Shown: one piece after another, positions 35,631 to 44,118 of the stretch | Position numbering within the stretch: the stretch's first letter is position 1 | How the letters are laid out: each line of letters begins with the position of its first letter | Assembly: GCF_003625475.1 (NCBI RefSeq) | Contig: NZ_RAIQ01000004.1 | Location: 186,001 to 250,000 of the forward strand | DNA from: Butyrivibrio sp. X503 | GTDB lineage: Bacteria; Bacillota; Clostridia; Lachnospirales; Lachnospiraceae | Length of the DNA stretch: 64,000 nt | Direction: 5' to 3' | Notes under the pieces: generated by a model | The model's database searches: none | The model's input: the letters and a program-made list of their open reading frames with translations, nothing else | Told to the model about the DNA's origin: nothing | Translations under genes and position numbers: made by a program

Positions 35631-35924
35631 TTATCCCTGAAGTCCTGCGGACTGTCTTACCATATCTTCCACTACAATGTCGTAGATCTCGCCTACGGTG
35701 TTGCAGTATTCAAGCACCTTCCAAGGGTAGTTGGTATGGAAGTGGATCTTGATAAGATCCTCGTCGCCTGCGACTATGAGGCTGTTTCCCTCAAAGTTCT
35801 CAGTGATGTAATCCGTTATCGCATCCTCATCAAGGTCCTCGTCTCTTCTGTCAATAAGAAGCTGTGTATCATAGCGATACGCAAGTGCATCCTCCTCGGG
35901 ATCGATGTTAACAAAGTCTGCCAT
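35631..35924 (-). CDS. stand-alone FakA/YloV C-terminal-like domain
   Basis: 97 residues. The sequence YDTQLLIDRRDED, then GNSLIVAGDEDLIKIHFHTNYPWKVLEYC and IYDIVVEDMVRQ, matches the start of the C-terminal (DUF/Dak1_2-type) domain of FakA, the kinase partner of DegV/FakB proteins. The kinase (DhaL-like) and middle domains are absent. GGAGG-like TTCCTCCGAA (read on the minus strand) precedes the ATG, so it looks expressed. It may be a regulator that binds FakB-type proteins, such as the DegV encoded at 15172. That pairing is inference. Confidence 0.72.
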   Translation of the reverse strand: MADFVNIDPEEDALAYRYDTQLLIDRRDEDLDEDAITDYITENFEGNSLIVAGDEDLIKIHFHTNYPWKVLEYCNTVGEIYDIVVEDMVRQSAGLQG

Positions 35925-35967
35925 TTCTTTTTCCTCCGAATAATTTATTTGCCAAGTGTCCTACCTT

Positions 35968-37320
35968 TTAAACAACGTTATGTATCCACTTCTTACTTAT
36001 AAAGCGGATTGTAAAGATGATCGCGCGAAGTCCCCAATCACTGAACATACCGATCCAAACACCCATAGCGCCGATATGTGCTACACGAATGAGGTAAGTC
36101 GCAAGCGTAACCCTGCAAAGCCACATGGTAAGAGTGGACACAAGCATAGAGAACTTAACGTCTCCCGCTGCTCTCATACCGTAAGCCGTTATAAATGACG
36201 GAGCCCATAAAATAGGCTTAAATATTGTAACCCAGCCCATCATGTATACGCACTGCATTGCACTCTCGACGGGCATTCCCGCAAGAGCGGTAACGGGACG
36301 CGATATCGCATAAACCAAAAGACAACTTGTTATGATCGCGATATATCCCCATTTGATCATCTTCTTTGTATAATATATTGCCTCATCTTTTAATCCCGCA
36401 CCGAGGCACTGTCCGACTATTGTCATAAGGCCGATTCCGACACCGACTCCTGCGACGCCGTTGACGTTCTCAAGGATAACCGTCATTGACTGTGCCGCTA
36501 TCGCTATTGTTCCGAGCGTTGAAACGGATGACTGTATCGCAAGTCTTCCAAACTGGAACATCGAGTTTTCTATTCCGTTGGGTACGCCCATCGCAAGTAT
36601 CTTTTTGATACTATGTCTGTGAGGCCGGATCTTCAAATAGTCTTTTACCGAGATCTCATTCTTATCGCTTCTAAGAAGGATCAAAAGAACTACCGCATTA
36701 AATATTCTGGAAACAAGCGTTGAAGTAGCAGCACCTGCTACTCCCAGTTTAAATACATAAATAAGTGTCGCATTTCCGGCAACATTAAGTAAGTTTGAAA
36801 TAATAGCTATATTCATGGGAAGTCTGGTATTGGACTGGGATCTGAATATAGCACTGCTGGCCGCCGCTAGCGCAACAAACGGATATGACAATATGGTCAA
36901 AAGAAAATAAACCTGCGAGGCTCTCATGACATCGGCCTCAACCTCTCCGAATATAAGGCTTAACAGGCCGTTTCGGAATATAAGGCCAAGAATTGTCATA
37001 AAAAGCGAAATGGAAAGTGAAACAAGAAGCACCTGTCTTGCCGAGTCATTGGCCTTTTGGAGGTTTCTCTGACCGATATAATTAGAGCAGATGATGACAC
37101 CGCCTGTCGCCATGGCATTAAATGCCTGCACGACAAGTAAGTTTACCGCGTCAACAAGAGACACTCCGGAAAGAGCTGCCGGGCCGACGGTACTAACCAT
37201 CATTGAGTCCGCCATACCCATAAGGGAGGTCAGGAATTGTTCCGCTATAATAGGAATCAGCAACAGGAGTAACTGCCTGTTGCTGAACATATGATTGGTT
37301 TTTTCATTTGTATTTTCCAT
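35968..37320 (-). CDS. MATE-family multidrug/Na+ efflux transporter
   Basis: 450 residues with about twelve membrane segments in two similar halves. The first half has QLLLLLIPIIAEQFLTSLMGMADSMMVSTVGPAALSGVSL, a typical MATE start, and the second begins near GVPNGIENSMFQFGRLA. Such pumps export drugs or metabolites in exchange for Na+ or H+. AGGGAC lies 6 nt before the ATG. No regulator adjoins it, and the upstream region is occupied by the tandem repeat and hairpins. Confidence 0.93.
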   Translation of the reverse strand: MENTNEKTNHMFSNRQLLLLLIPIIAEQFLTSLMGMADSMMVSTVGPAALSGVSLVDAVNLLVVQAFNAMATGGVIICSNYIGQRNLQKANDSARQVLLVSLSISLFMTILGLIFRNGLLSLIFGEVEADVMRASQVYFLLTILSYPFVALAAASSAIFRSQSNTRLPMNIAIISNLLNVAGNATLIYVFKLGVAGAATSTLVSRIFNAVVLLILLRSDKNEISVKDYLKIRPHRHSIKKILAMGVPNGIENSMFQFGRLAIQSSVSTLGTIAIAAQSMTVILENVNGVAGVGVGIGLMTIVGQCLGAGLKDEAIYYTKKMIKWGYIAIITSCLLVYAISRPVTALAGMPVESAMQCVYMMGWVTIFKPILWAPSFITAYGMRAAGDVKFSMLVSTLTMWLCRVTLATYLIRVAHIGAMGVWIGMFSDWGLRAIIFTIRFISKKWIHNVV

Positions 37321-37364
37321 ATTTTGTCCCTATAAGAAAAAATAGAAAACTGTACGCTTTTCTT

Positions 37365-37453
37365 GTTCGCGAGCCTTCGTCACGCTACTTCGTTCGCGAG
37401 CCTTCGTCACGCTACTTCGTTCGCGAGCCTTCGTCACGCTACTTCGTTCGCGA
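37365..37453. repeat. 27-bp tandem repeat, 3.3 copies
   Basis: A 27-bp unit beginning GTTCGCGAGCCTTCG and ending GCTACTTC repeats exactly at 37365, 37392 and 37419, with a partial fourth copy GTTCGCGA. There are no spacers, so it is not a CRISPR array. Each unit can pair with itself through GCGA/TCGC and CGAAG-type motifs. It lies between the MATE start and the argS end. Confidence 0.9.
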
Positions 37454-37459
37454 TAATAC

Positions 37460-37601
37460 GGATTGCTACATGCTTCGCATTCTCGCAATCCTACGTACAT
37501 GAGGAAATCGACCTGCTCACTGCGTTCGCATGTCTTTTTTCCTCATGTACGTTAAGTCCTTTCATAACCAAAGTTTTTTGTGCAAGCACAAAACTTTGGT
37601 T
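37460..37601. repeat. three successive hairpins downstream of argS
   Basis: Perfect or near-perfect inverted repeats: GGATTGC/GCAATCC (37460-37491), a 14-bp pair CGTACATGAGGAAA with its complement (37494-37507 and 37538-37551), and AACCAAAG...CTTTGGTT with an inner GTGC/GCAC stem (37566-37601). The last lies 19 bp after the argS stop and may act as its terminator. With the tandem repeat, they fill the whole 300-bp gap. Confidence 0.8.
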
Positions 37602-37619
37602 ACTCATGACTTTTATCGC

Positions 37620-39389
37620 TCACATCCGCTCCGGCGCACTAAATCCAAGTAAATCGATTCCTGTTTCAAGAACTTTAAGTGTTATTGAAAGGAGGGCGAT
37701 ATAGCTGCTCTTCTTATCTTCGTCAGCTTCCGAAAGGATCTTGGTTCCGTGATAGAAGCTGTTAAATGCATTACTGAGCTCATAGATATAAGCACAAACT
37801 CTGTTGGGAGAAAGATCCTTGGCAGCGCTCTCGATGGCGTCCGCAAATCTTGTGATGATGAGCATAAGGCTCTTCATTGCGTCGCTGTCGGGGTTACCGA
37901 GCTTAGCGTCCTTGACACTTCCGCCCTCGTTCTCATACTTCTTAAGGATCGACTTGATTCGAACCATTGTGTAGAGAATGTACGGGCCTGTATCTCCCTC
38001 AAATGAAGTGAATTTATCTATGTCAAAAATATAATCCTTGGAAGGCTGATTGGAAAGATCGCCATACTTGATCGCGGAAACCGCAACCTTGTGAGCTGTA
38101 TCTTTTGCCTCCTCATCGGAGATATCGGGATTACCCTCTTTGATCCTGCCGAGCATCTTCTCATCGATCTCAGCGATAAGGTTCTCAAGACGCATTACGC
38201 CGCCTTCTCTTGTCTTGAAAGGCTTTCCGTCAGTGCCGTTCATTGTACCGAAGCCAACGAAGTGAAGCTCTGTCTCGGGCATAACAAGCTTGGTCTTTCT
38301 TGCGCAGCGGAACACCTGTGTAAAGTAGAGTTCCTGTCTCTTATCAACGACATAGATGATTCCTTCGGGATGATTTTCATCCATACGCTGTCTGATGGTC
38401 GCAAGGTCTGTCGTGTTGTACAAAGAAGCTCCGTCTGACTTAAGGATCATGCAAGGCGGGATCTCTTTTGTATCCGTCTCCTCAGCAACGTCAACGACAA
38501 GAGCGCCCTGGCTCTCATGCGCATAGCCCTTGGTCTTCATGTACTCAACCATATCAGGGATAGCAACATGTGCGTCGGACTCACCCTTCCAGAGGTCAAA
38601 AGAAACTCCGAGTTTGTTATAGTTCTTTTTAAGGTCTTCAACAGACACATTGAGGATGTGGTGCCAAAGAGCTCTGTAAGGCTTGTATCCGTCCTGCAAA
38701 AGCTTGGTAGCTTCCATTGCCTCAGCCTTGTAAGCCTCGTCCTCTTTGGACTTCTTGCTGGCTGCGGGATAGATTTCCTCAAGCTCGGATACTGTGAAAG
38801 GTGCTTCCTTGGGATATGCACCGGTATAATCGGGATCAAAGTAGCAAAGATCGGGCTTTCTCTCCTTGAGACCTGTGATAACAAGTCCCATCTGAAGTCC
38901 CCAGTCTCCGAGATGCACATCGCCGATAACCTTGTTTCCTGTATAACGGAGGATTCTCTTGATACTCTCTCCGATAACGGCTGAACGAAGGTGGCCTACG
39001 TGAAGAGGCTTCGCAACGTTGGGTCCGCCGTAATCAATGATGTATGTAGGTTCGTGGCCGGGCATTGTAACACCCATGTGCTTTTCGTGAAGCATCTTAA
39101 CTATATAGCTTCTTGCGAAATCGCCGCTTACTATGATATTAAGAAATCCGGGCTTAACGGACTCAACCTTTTCAAACATCTCGTTGCCTGTAAGATTTGC
39201 GGCAACATCATCAGCGATCATGAAAGGAGCCTTGCCGTACTTCTTGGCACCTGCCATCGCTCCGTTACACTGATACTCACAAAGGTCGGGTCTGTTGGAA
39301 ATGGTCACTCTTCCGAGTTCCCTGTCATATCCTGCCTTTTCGAATGCGTCTCCGACTTCCTTGGAAATAATCTCTAATACTTTATCCAA
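37620..39389 (-). CDS. argS: arginyl-tRNA synthetase
   Basis: 589 residues. The start is TTG at 39389, with AGAAGG 7 nt upstream. An N-terminal Add-1-like domain leads to the class I catalytic core with the HIGH-type HVGH (NVAKPLHVGHLRSAVIGESIKR). As in many ArgRS, the KMSK loop is replaced by a KPFKTREGGVM stretch. The C-terminal DALR anticodon-binding domain ends LGFSAPERM. It charges tRNA-Arg. No T-box leader is visible in its short upstream gap. Confidence 0.96.
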   Translation of the reverse strand: MDKVLEIISKEVGDAFEKAGYDRELGRVTISNRPDLCEYQCNGAMAGAKKYGKAPFMIADDVAANLTGNEMFEKVESVKPGFLNIIVSGDFARSYIVKMLHEKHMGVTMPGHEPTYIIDYGGPNVAKPLHVGHLRSAVIGESIKRILRYTGNKVIGDVHLGDWGLQMGLVITGLKERKPDLCYFDPDYTGAYPKEAPFTVSELEEIYPAASKKSKEDEAYKAEAMEATKLLQDGYKPYRALWHHILNVSVEDLKKNYNKLGVSFDLWKGESDAHVAIPDMVEYMKTKGYAHESQGALVVDVAEETDTKEIPPCMILKSDGASLYNTTDLATIRQRMDENHPEGIIYVVDKRQELYFTQVFRCARKTKLVMPETELHFVGFGTMNGTDGKPFKTREGGVMRLENLIAEIDEKMLGRIKEGNPDISDEEAKDTAHKVAVSAIKYGDLSNQPSKDYIFDIDKFTSFEGDTGPYILYTMVRIKSILKKYENEGGSVKDAKLGNPDSDAMKSLMLIITRFADAIESAAKDLSPNRVCAYIYELSNAFNSFYHGTKILSEADEDKKSSYIALLSITLKVLETGIDLLGFSAPERM

Positions 39390-39480
39390 ATCAAAACCTT
39401 CTTTCTAAAAGCTTTTTCTTTTCATAAATAGACTACACGATTTTATCAAAATCTTTTATCTCCTGCAACGTCAAAACTTG

Positions 39481-40116
39481 CTATGACAAAATCAAAATCG
39501 CAAATCTGATCAGTACAATAAAAACAGCGAGCTCACCGATGTAGATCCATTGCAAAACCTTCCCGAATTTATTGTATTTGTACTTAACTCTTGAAATTAT
39601 CAGCAAAATATACGGTCCGAACAGCAAGCAAAAAATAAGCAGCACAACCACCAAAACTGTCTGAGCCGGATAAAGATTATCGGACAAAAAATAAAGAAAC
39701 GGATCAAGTGCGCTGTCGTCAATCATAAGGCTGACTATAAGACCTCTGAGCGTAAGCCAAAGAAACAAAGATATAATTCCGAGCCAAAACGCTGCTTTAC
39801 TCTGATTGTCGGCAATCTTTTTCTGCGCAAGATACTGTGCTTTGGCGGGTGTCCATATTCCGCTTGCCCGCATTGCCTTGGGCAACATAGGCGGTACCAT
39901 ATTAGGGCGAATCGCTTGTCCTGCCTGCGGCATCGGTCCCATCGGCCCCATCTGTCCTCCGTATCCTACAGGCGGTATATTATTCTGAGTCCTACGCGCA
40001 TACTCTTCCTGCGTAAGCTTAAGCTCGGTAACTGGATCAAGCTGCACCTGACTCAGATCCTCCGTGGGCAATATCGGCTCGCCCGTTATGGGATTGTGTT
40101 TTATTTCGTTTCCCAT
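39481..40116 (-). CDS. hypothetical proline/glycine-rich membrane protein
   Basis: 211 residues. The first 100 are soluble, beginning MGNEIKHNPITGEPILPTED, a form seen in proteins with a zinc-ribbon-like or disordered head, then a Gly/Met/Pro-rich linker (GGQMGPMGPMPQ). Three membrane segments follow in the C-terminal half. I do not recognise the family. It follows queH by 2 bp, so it is probably in the same transcript as aroE-aroK and queH. Confidence 0.65.
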   Translation of the reverse strand: MGNEIKHNPITGEPILPTEDLSQVQLDPVTELKLTQEEYARRTQNNIPPVGYGGQMGPMGPMPQAGQAIRPNMVPPMLPKAMRASGIWTPAKAQYLAQKKIADNQSKAAFWLGIISLFLWLTLRGLIVSLMIDDSALDPFLYFLSDNLYPAQTVLVVVLLIFCLLFGPYILLIISRVKYKYNKFGKVLQWIYIGELAVFIVLIRFAILILS

Positions 40117-40118
40117 GA

Positions 40119-40811
40119 TTACTTCTCTTTATCCTCCGCCTTTTGTCTTTCTCTTTCGGCTTTTGAAAAGCCGCAGCCGCAGTAATCCTGTCTGTATAAA
40201 CAAAATCTCTGCGATAACTCTATCGACCGCTTATATCCGTCCTTCTTTTTAAAATCAGATGGCAAAAAAGAAACTGCTTTTCCCGCTACTTTTTCACCGA
40301 TTTCATTCAAAACATCGGCATTCTTAAGAGGACTTATCGTAAGCGTCGTCGTGAAATACTCAAATCCCTCCTTAGCCGCGGTTTCCGCAGTCTTACGAAG
40401 TCTCAGTTCAAAGCATTTCCTGCACCTTTCGCCGCCCTCGGGGATATCCTCGTATCCCTTCACGGCTTCAAAGTACTCCTTTGGATCGTACTCGCCCTCG
40501 ATGATAGCTATCTTTCTTGCGTGTTCATCGGAGTGCATTCCTTCAAAGTTCTTTTCCTCGACCTGACGATTGTACTCCTCTATCAGTCTCTTTTCCTCAG
40601 CAACTCTCTTGTGATATTCCCTATCCTCAGTGATGTTCGGGTTGTAAAAAAAGACCGTCACATCAAAGTACTGCCTCAGAAACTCCAGGCAGTGCGATGA
40701 ACATGGTGCGCAGCACACATGCAAAAGAAGCTTTGGAACCACGCCATTTTTTTGAAACTCATCTATTTTATTTTCCAGTTCTTTGTAATAGTTTCTTTTA
40801 TTCAATGCCAA
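40119..40811 (-). CDS. queH: epoxyqueuosine reductase QueH
   Basis: 230 residues. It carries out the last step of queuosine synthesis in tRNA, reducing epoxyqueuosine. QueH signatures: LLLHVCCAPCSSHCLEFL, FFYNPNI, RCRKCFELRLRKTA, TTTLTISPLKN and the C-terminal FCLYRQDYCGCGFS. The many cysteines bind iron. The start is a TTG, either at 40811 or at 40805; the latter has better AGGAAG spacing. It overlaps the end of the aroE-aroK gene. Confidence 0.92.
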   Translation of the reverse strand: MALNKRNYYKELENKIDEFQKNGVVPKLLLHVCCAPCSSHCLEFLRQYFDVTVFFYNPNITEDREYHKRVAEEKRLIEEYNRQVEEKNFEGMHSDEHARKIAIIEGEYDPKEYFEAVKGYEDIPEGGERCRKCFELRLRKTAETAAKEGFEYFTTTLTISPLKNADVLNEIGEKVAGKAVSFLPSDFKKKDGYKRSIELSQRFCLYRQDYCGCGFSKAERERQKAEDKEK

Positions 40812-42204
40812 GACTTCCTATAATCTCACTAACAATCTCTTTTGGAGTCTTTCCATCGGTGTCGATAATGATATCAGCTGCTTCCTCATAGAATCCGCCG
40901 CGCTCTTCCTGCATCTTCTTTATCTTGGAAAGCGGGTCGTCGCCGCGAAGAAGCGGGCGCGATGTATCATCTTTTATCCTGTTATAAACTTCCTCGGGGC
41001 TTGTCTTAAGGTAAACTACTTTGCCGCATTTCTTAAGAAGCTCGCGATTTTCTTTCCTAACGGGAAGGCCGCCGCCAAGGGAGATAACCATCTCTCTTAC
41101 GTGCTCATCAACAAGCATCTTTATAAGATCCGTCTCCATGTCTCGGAAAGCCTGCTCACCTTGAACGTCAAAGATCTCAGAAATCGAGCAGCCCTCAGCC
41201 TCCGAAATCGCTTCATCTGTATCGATAAGTTCAAGCTCCAGCTCCTCTGAAAGAAGCTCGGATACTGTCGTCTTACCGCTTCCCATAAAGCCTTCGAGAA
41301 TTATATTTGTCGCTCCCATAACATCCATCACAAGCGATTTGTAGATGATATCAGCCTCTTCCTTGCTGATCTTGATATTATCTTCCTCAAACCAAAGCTC
41401 AAATGCATCGATTCCCTGGTAAAGAAGCATCTTAAGCCCGGAGAATGTCTTTGCTCCGGCTGCTTTTGCAAGCTTCATAAACTTAGTCTCAAGCGGCTTA
41501 TACACAACATCAAGCGCAGCATGCACATGCTTGTAGAACTCCTCATCCTCGATAACCGCACTGTTAACATCGGGGAAAAGACCTACCGACGTGCACTGGA
41601 TGGCAAAAAAGCTGTCTTCTTTTGAAAGGAGTTCTTTATAAGAATCAAGAGGCATAGGGATAACCATATCACCAAGGTCTTCGTCTAGCGCTTCATTGAC
41701 CTCTTTTGCCACATTCTCTGCTTTCTCGTAAGTTCTGTTAAGAACATAGACTTTCCTTGCGCCTTTTGTCGCACAAAGATAAGCGACAGGTCTTGCAACA
41801 CCGCCGGCTCCGAGGATAACTACAGTCTGTCCGTCAAGAACTATTCCCTCATCCTGCATAGCGTGGTAAAGCCCCGTCATATCCGTGTTGTAGCCCTTAA
41901 AACCGCCCTCACATCTAACGAGAGTGTTGACCGCGCCGATGCCCTCCGCAAGAGGATCTATCTCCACAAGATGGTCGATAACATCGCTCTTGTACGGAAC
42001 CGTCACGTTAAGACCTTTTATCCCGAGCGCATTTGCGCCTCTTACGGCATTTTTCACGCCACCCTTCGGAACTTCAAAGGGAACGTAAACAAGGTTAATG
42101 CCCTTCATCTGCGCTATTGAATTGTGTATAAGCGGTGACATTGTGTGATGTACCGGATTTCCGATAAGCCCGCAAGTCAGCGTATTTCCGTCTGTATAAT
42201 TCAT
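40798..42204 (-). CDS. aroE: fused shikimate dehydrogenase - shikimate kinase
   Basis: 468 residues in one frame. Residues 1-275 are AroE: GLIGNPVHHTMSPLIHN, the catalytic Lys in NVTVPYKSDVIDHL, GAVNTLV, GYNTDMTGL and the NADPH loop ILGAGGVARPVAYL. From about 295 to 468 is AroK: ILEGFMGSGKTTVSELL (P-loop), LIDTDEAI, GEQAFRDMET, ISLGGGLPVR and RPLLRG. It runs two consecutive steps, dehydroshikimate to shikimate to shikimate-3-phosphate, toward aromatic amino acids. Fusion of these two domains is not the usual arrangement. Confidence 0.95.
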   Translation of the reverse strand: MNYTDGNTLTCGLIGNPVHHTMSPLIHNSIAQMKGINLVYVPFEVPKGGVKNAVRGANALGIKGLNVTVPYKSDVIDHLVEIDPLAEGIGAVNTLVRCEGGFKGYNTDMTGLYHAMQDEGIVLDGQTVVILGAGGVARPVAYLCATKGARKVYVLNRTYEKAENVAKEVNEALDEDLGDMVIPMPLDSYKELLSKEDSFFAIQCTSVGLFPDVNSAVIEDEEFYKHVHAALDVVYKPLETKFMKLAKAAGAKTFSGLKMLLYQGIDAFELWFEEDNIKISKEEADIIYKSLVMDVMGATNIILEGFMGSGKTTVSELLSEELELELIDTDEAISEAEGCSISEIFDVQGEQAFRDMETDLIKMLVDEHVREMVISLGGGLPVRKENRELLKKCGKVVYLKTSPEEVYNRIKDDTSRPLLRGDDPLSKIKKMQEERGGFYEEAADIIIDTDGKTPKEIVSEIIGSLGIE

Positions 42205-42252
42205 AAACTTCCTCCGAAGTAAATCTCTTTAGTCCTTGATAAATTGTACATT

Positions 42253-42280
42253 AAAAAAAGAGGCCCTACAATAGGGCCTC
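42253..42280 (-). terminator. terminator of the 42.3 kb hypothetical gene
   Basis: On the minus strand, GAGGCCCTA and TAGGGCCTC pair perfectly around a 3-nt loop and are followed by seven T residues, just after the stop of the 140-residue gene. Confidence 0.9.
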
Positions 42281-42293
42281 CCTGAATTCGCTT

Positions 42294-42716
42294 TTAATTT
42301 AGTTTCAGAACGACGCCGTCGTCTGAGCTTGTGATGATGTTTCCGGTCTTGCCGGAGAGATCTTTTCCTACGAAGTACTGATACTCGTGGAGGATTGAAT
42401 CCTTCTGCATTCCGGAGATGGCACGCTTCATGTCGTCGGAAGCAAGTCCGCCGTAAGTCATGTAAGAAGAATCCGCGGTGCCTTCACCGATCGATAACGA
42501 TACGCTTTCTCCGAATATATCTTCACGTATAGGCTTGGGCCCTTCGAACGGTCCCTGCTGCGCTTCTCTCGGCTGTGCCTCAGCTCCCTTGGTGTCGGGA
42601 CTTACCGCGCCGGGATTAACGGCTCCGGGCTTTACACTCAATTCACTGTCTTTCGCGGAGGGAATATTATATGCATTGTACTTAGGTGCAAAGCCATTTA
42701 TTGTATTGTATGCCAT
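42294..42716 (-). CDS. hypothetical protein, Lachnospiraceae type
   Basis: 140 residues, no signal peptide or membrane segment. The first 65 residues are low in complexity (Pro/Ala/Gly), and the rest includes YMTYGGLASDDMKRAISGMQKDSILHEYQYFVG and a C-terminal DDGVVLKLN. I do not recognise a family. The gene has its own good terminator and a GGAGGAC-type site before the ATG, so it looks expressed. It marks the edge of the housekeeping part before the accessory islet. Confidence 0.65.
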   Translation of the reverse strand: MAYNTINGFAPKYNAYNIPSAKDSELSVKPGAVNPGAVSPDTKGAEAQPREAQQGPFEGPKPIREDIFGESVSLSIGEGTADSSYMTYGGLASDDMKRAISGMQKDSILHEYQYFVGKDLSGKTGNIITSSDDGVVLKLN

Positions 42717-42833
42717 AAATACGTCCTCCTTCCCGAAAATTTGGTTTTACATAATATATATCGGCGTAAATAAACAAAAATTAAAGATAAATCTATTAAA
42801 AAACTAAAAAACAAACACTTCTCCGCATATATA

Positions 42834-43292
42834 TTAGTCATTTGCAATCATCTTTTTCATATAATCAATCTTATCTGCAAATCGTTTTGGATCGTCTTTC
42901 TTAATATTATCGAATAAAGCTATTATTTTTTCTTTATCATCAACGTTCATGTTTCTAATAACATCAATATACATTTCTGTATATTTTGGGTTATTTAATA
43001 TTCGTATATTCAAGATTTTTGCCCAGTCACGAGCCTCTGACATATTCGGCGAGCAATTTGCTATCATTCTTAAGCATTCACTTCCCTCTAAAGATTCTAT
43101 CAAATGAACAAGCCCAAACATAACTTCATCATCTTGCGTGTCATCCAAGAAAGCGCCACATAGCATTTCTATATCACTTGGCAATATACAATCTTGCAAC
43201 GACAATATTGCTTCATCAAAAGCGATACACTCTTCGTTAGTACTAAGCTTTCTAGATTCTATTAGTTTTTGTACTAATGCCGTTTTATCCAT
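42834..43292 (-). CDS. Imm30-like immunity protein
   Basis: 152 residues, helical, acidic. The stretch EGSECLRMIANCSPNMSEARDWAKILNIRILNN is, from memory, the pattern of immunity protein family 30, which neutralises polymorphic toxins. A weak ribosome site precedes the ATG. It is the last gene of an AT-rich islet of ankyrin and small helical proteins. No cognate toxin is found within the window, so it may protect against toxins of neighbours. Confidence 0.6.
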   Translation of the reverse strand: MDKTALVQKLIESRKLSTNEECIAFDEAILSLQDCILPSDIEMLCGAFLDDTQDDEVMFGLVHLIESLEGSECLRMIANCSPNMSEARDWAKILNIRILNNPKYTEMYIDVIRNMNVDDKEKIIALFDNIKKDDPKRFADKIDYMKKMIAND

Positions 43293-43300
43293 GAATTATA

Positions 43301-43441
43301 TCAGCTTTCTTGTTTTATCCAATCTTCGTGTTCACTATTCCTATAAGCTACCCATCCCAAAGGTAAATCAGAAATTTGATTAACAATCGGATCGATACTG
43401 ACTATTTCGTATAATGAAATCGTATTTAATATTAAGATACT
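43301..43441 (-). pseudogene. out-of-frame 3' gene remnant
   Basis: Minus-strand frame shifted relative to the ankyrin remnant. It is open from just after a TAA (43444-43442) to a TGA at 43301 and reads about 46 residues, including ISLYEIVSIDPIVNQISDL, LPLGWVAYRNSEHEDWIKQ and a final ES. It has protein-like composition with no start codon or ribosome site. It looks like the C-terminus of an immunity-type protein joined to the ankyrin remnant by deletion. The family is not identified. Confidence 0.5.
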
Positions 43442-43603
43442 TTACAAGTTCTATTTGTCCTTTGCTTGCTGCAACCTCCAACCACGTTCCAAATGGTGTT
43501 TCGGCAAAAAGAAGTTCTTGATCATTTTTCAACACTTCTTTCACCTCTTCACTATTTCCTTGTTTAATCAACTGTCGCACTTTTTTTAATCTTCATTATT
43601 CAT
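43380..43603 (-). pseudogene. broken ankyrin-repeat paralog
   Basis: An ATG at 43603 begins MNNED and hits a stop after five codons in GATTAAAAAAAG. One extra T there would give MNNEDLKKVRQLIKQ, which aligns with MDKEILKEMRKAIKS of the intact neighbour. After the shift, the frame continues VLKNDQELLFAETPFGTWL and VAASKGQIELVKYL, again matching the neighbour, then stops at 43380 after one repeat. It has both a 5' frameshift and a 3' truncation. A GTG at 43580 could start a 66-residue fragment, but it has no ribosome site. Confidence 0.7.
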
Positions 43604-43623
43604 CCTGAAAACTCTAAGTATAT

Positions 43624-44118
43624 TTACATTTTCTCTTTAAGATAATCTGCTATCTCAGTTCGACCATACAGCTTGGCGTAATCATATGCATTTACATTAT
43701 CATAATCACCTATTCCATAGCATGGTGTGAGATCTATTCCTTTTTCTACCAAGAATTTGACCACATCAAAATGATCATTATATATAGCTGCAATCAAAGG
43801 ATTTCTTGCAAAAGTGCTTACATCAAAGATGGCGCCATTATCATAAAGCAATTTAACCATATCCAAATCACCTTCAAACGCTGCATCTGTCAACGCTGAT
43901 ACATCTCCTGCTCCACCTGTTTTATTGATATCAATTCCTCGTTCAATCAAATACCTTGCTACATCAAACAATCCAAACGTCGCTGCATCTTGTAAAAATG
44001 TCCCACAAGGAGTAACCTCTTCCAAAATTCCCTGATTATTATCAATCAATTCTTTTATATGCTCTAAATCATTGCTCTTTATAGCTTTCCGCATTTCCTT
44101 TAATATTTCTTTATCCAT
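43624..44118 (-). CDS. ankyrin-repeat protein in toxin/immunity islet
   Basis: 164 residues with about four ankyrin repeats, for example GTFLQDAATFGLFDVARYLIERG, SALTDAAFEGDLDMVKLLYDNG, NPLIAAIYNDHFDVVKFLVEKG and NAYDYAKLYGRTEIADYLK. Ankyrin repeats bind other proteins. Small ankyrin proteins are among known immunity partners in polymorphic toxin loci. The start overlaps the upstream gene's end by 8 bp (ATGGATAA), so it is translationally coupled to the DUF5082-like gene. Confidence 0.8.
   Translation of the reverse strand: MDKEILKEMRKAIKSNDLEHIKELIDNNQGILEEVTPCGTFLQDAATFGLFDVARYLIERGIDINKTGGAGDVSALTDAAFEGDLDMVKLLYDNGAIFDVSTFARNPLIAAIYNDHFDVVKFLVEKGIDLTPCYGIGDYDNVNAYDYAKLYGRTEIADYLKEKM

Noticed and set aside
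37365-37453. Possible CRISPR array
   Set aside because: The 27-bp units directly abut with no spacers, and there are no cas genes nearby. It is a plain tandem repeat.
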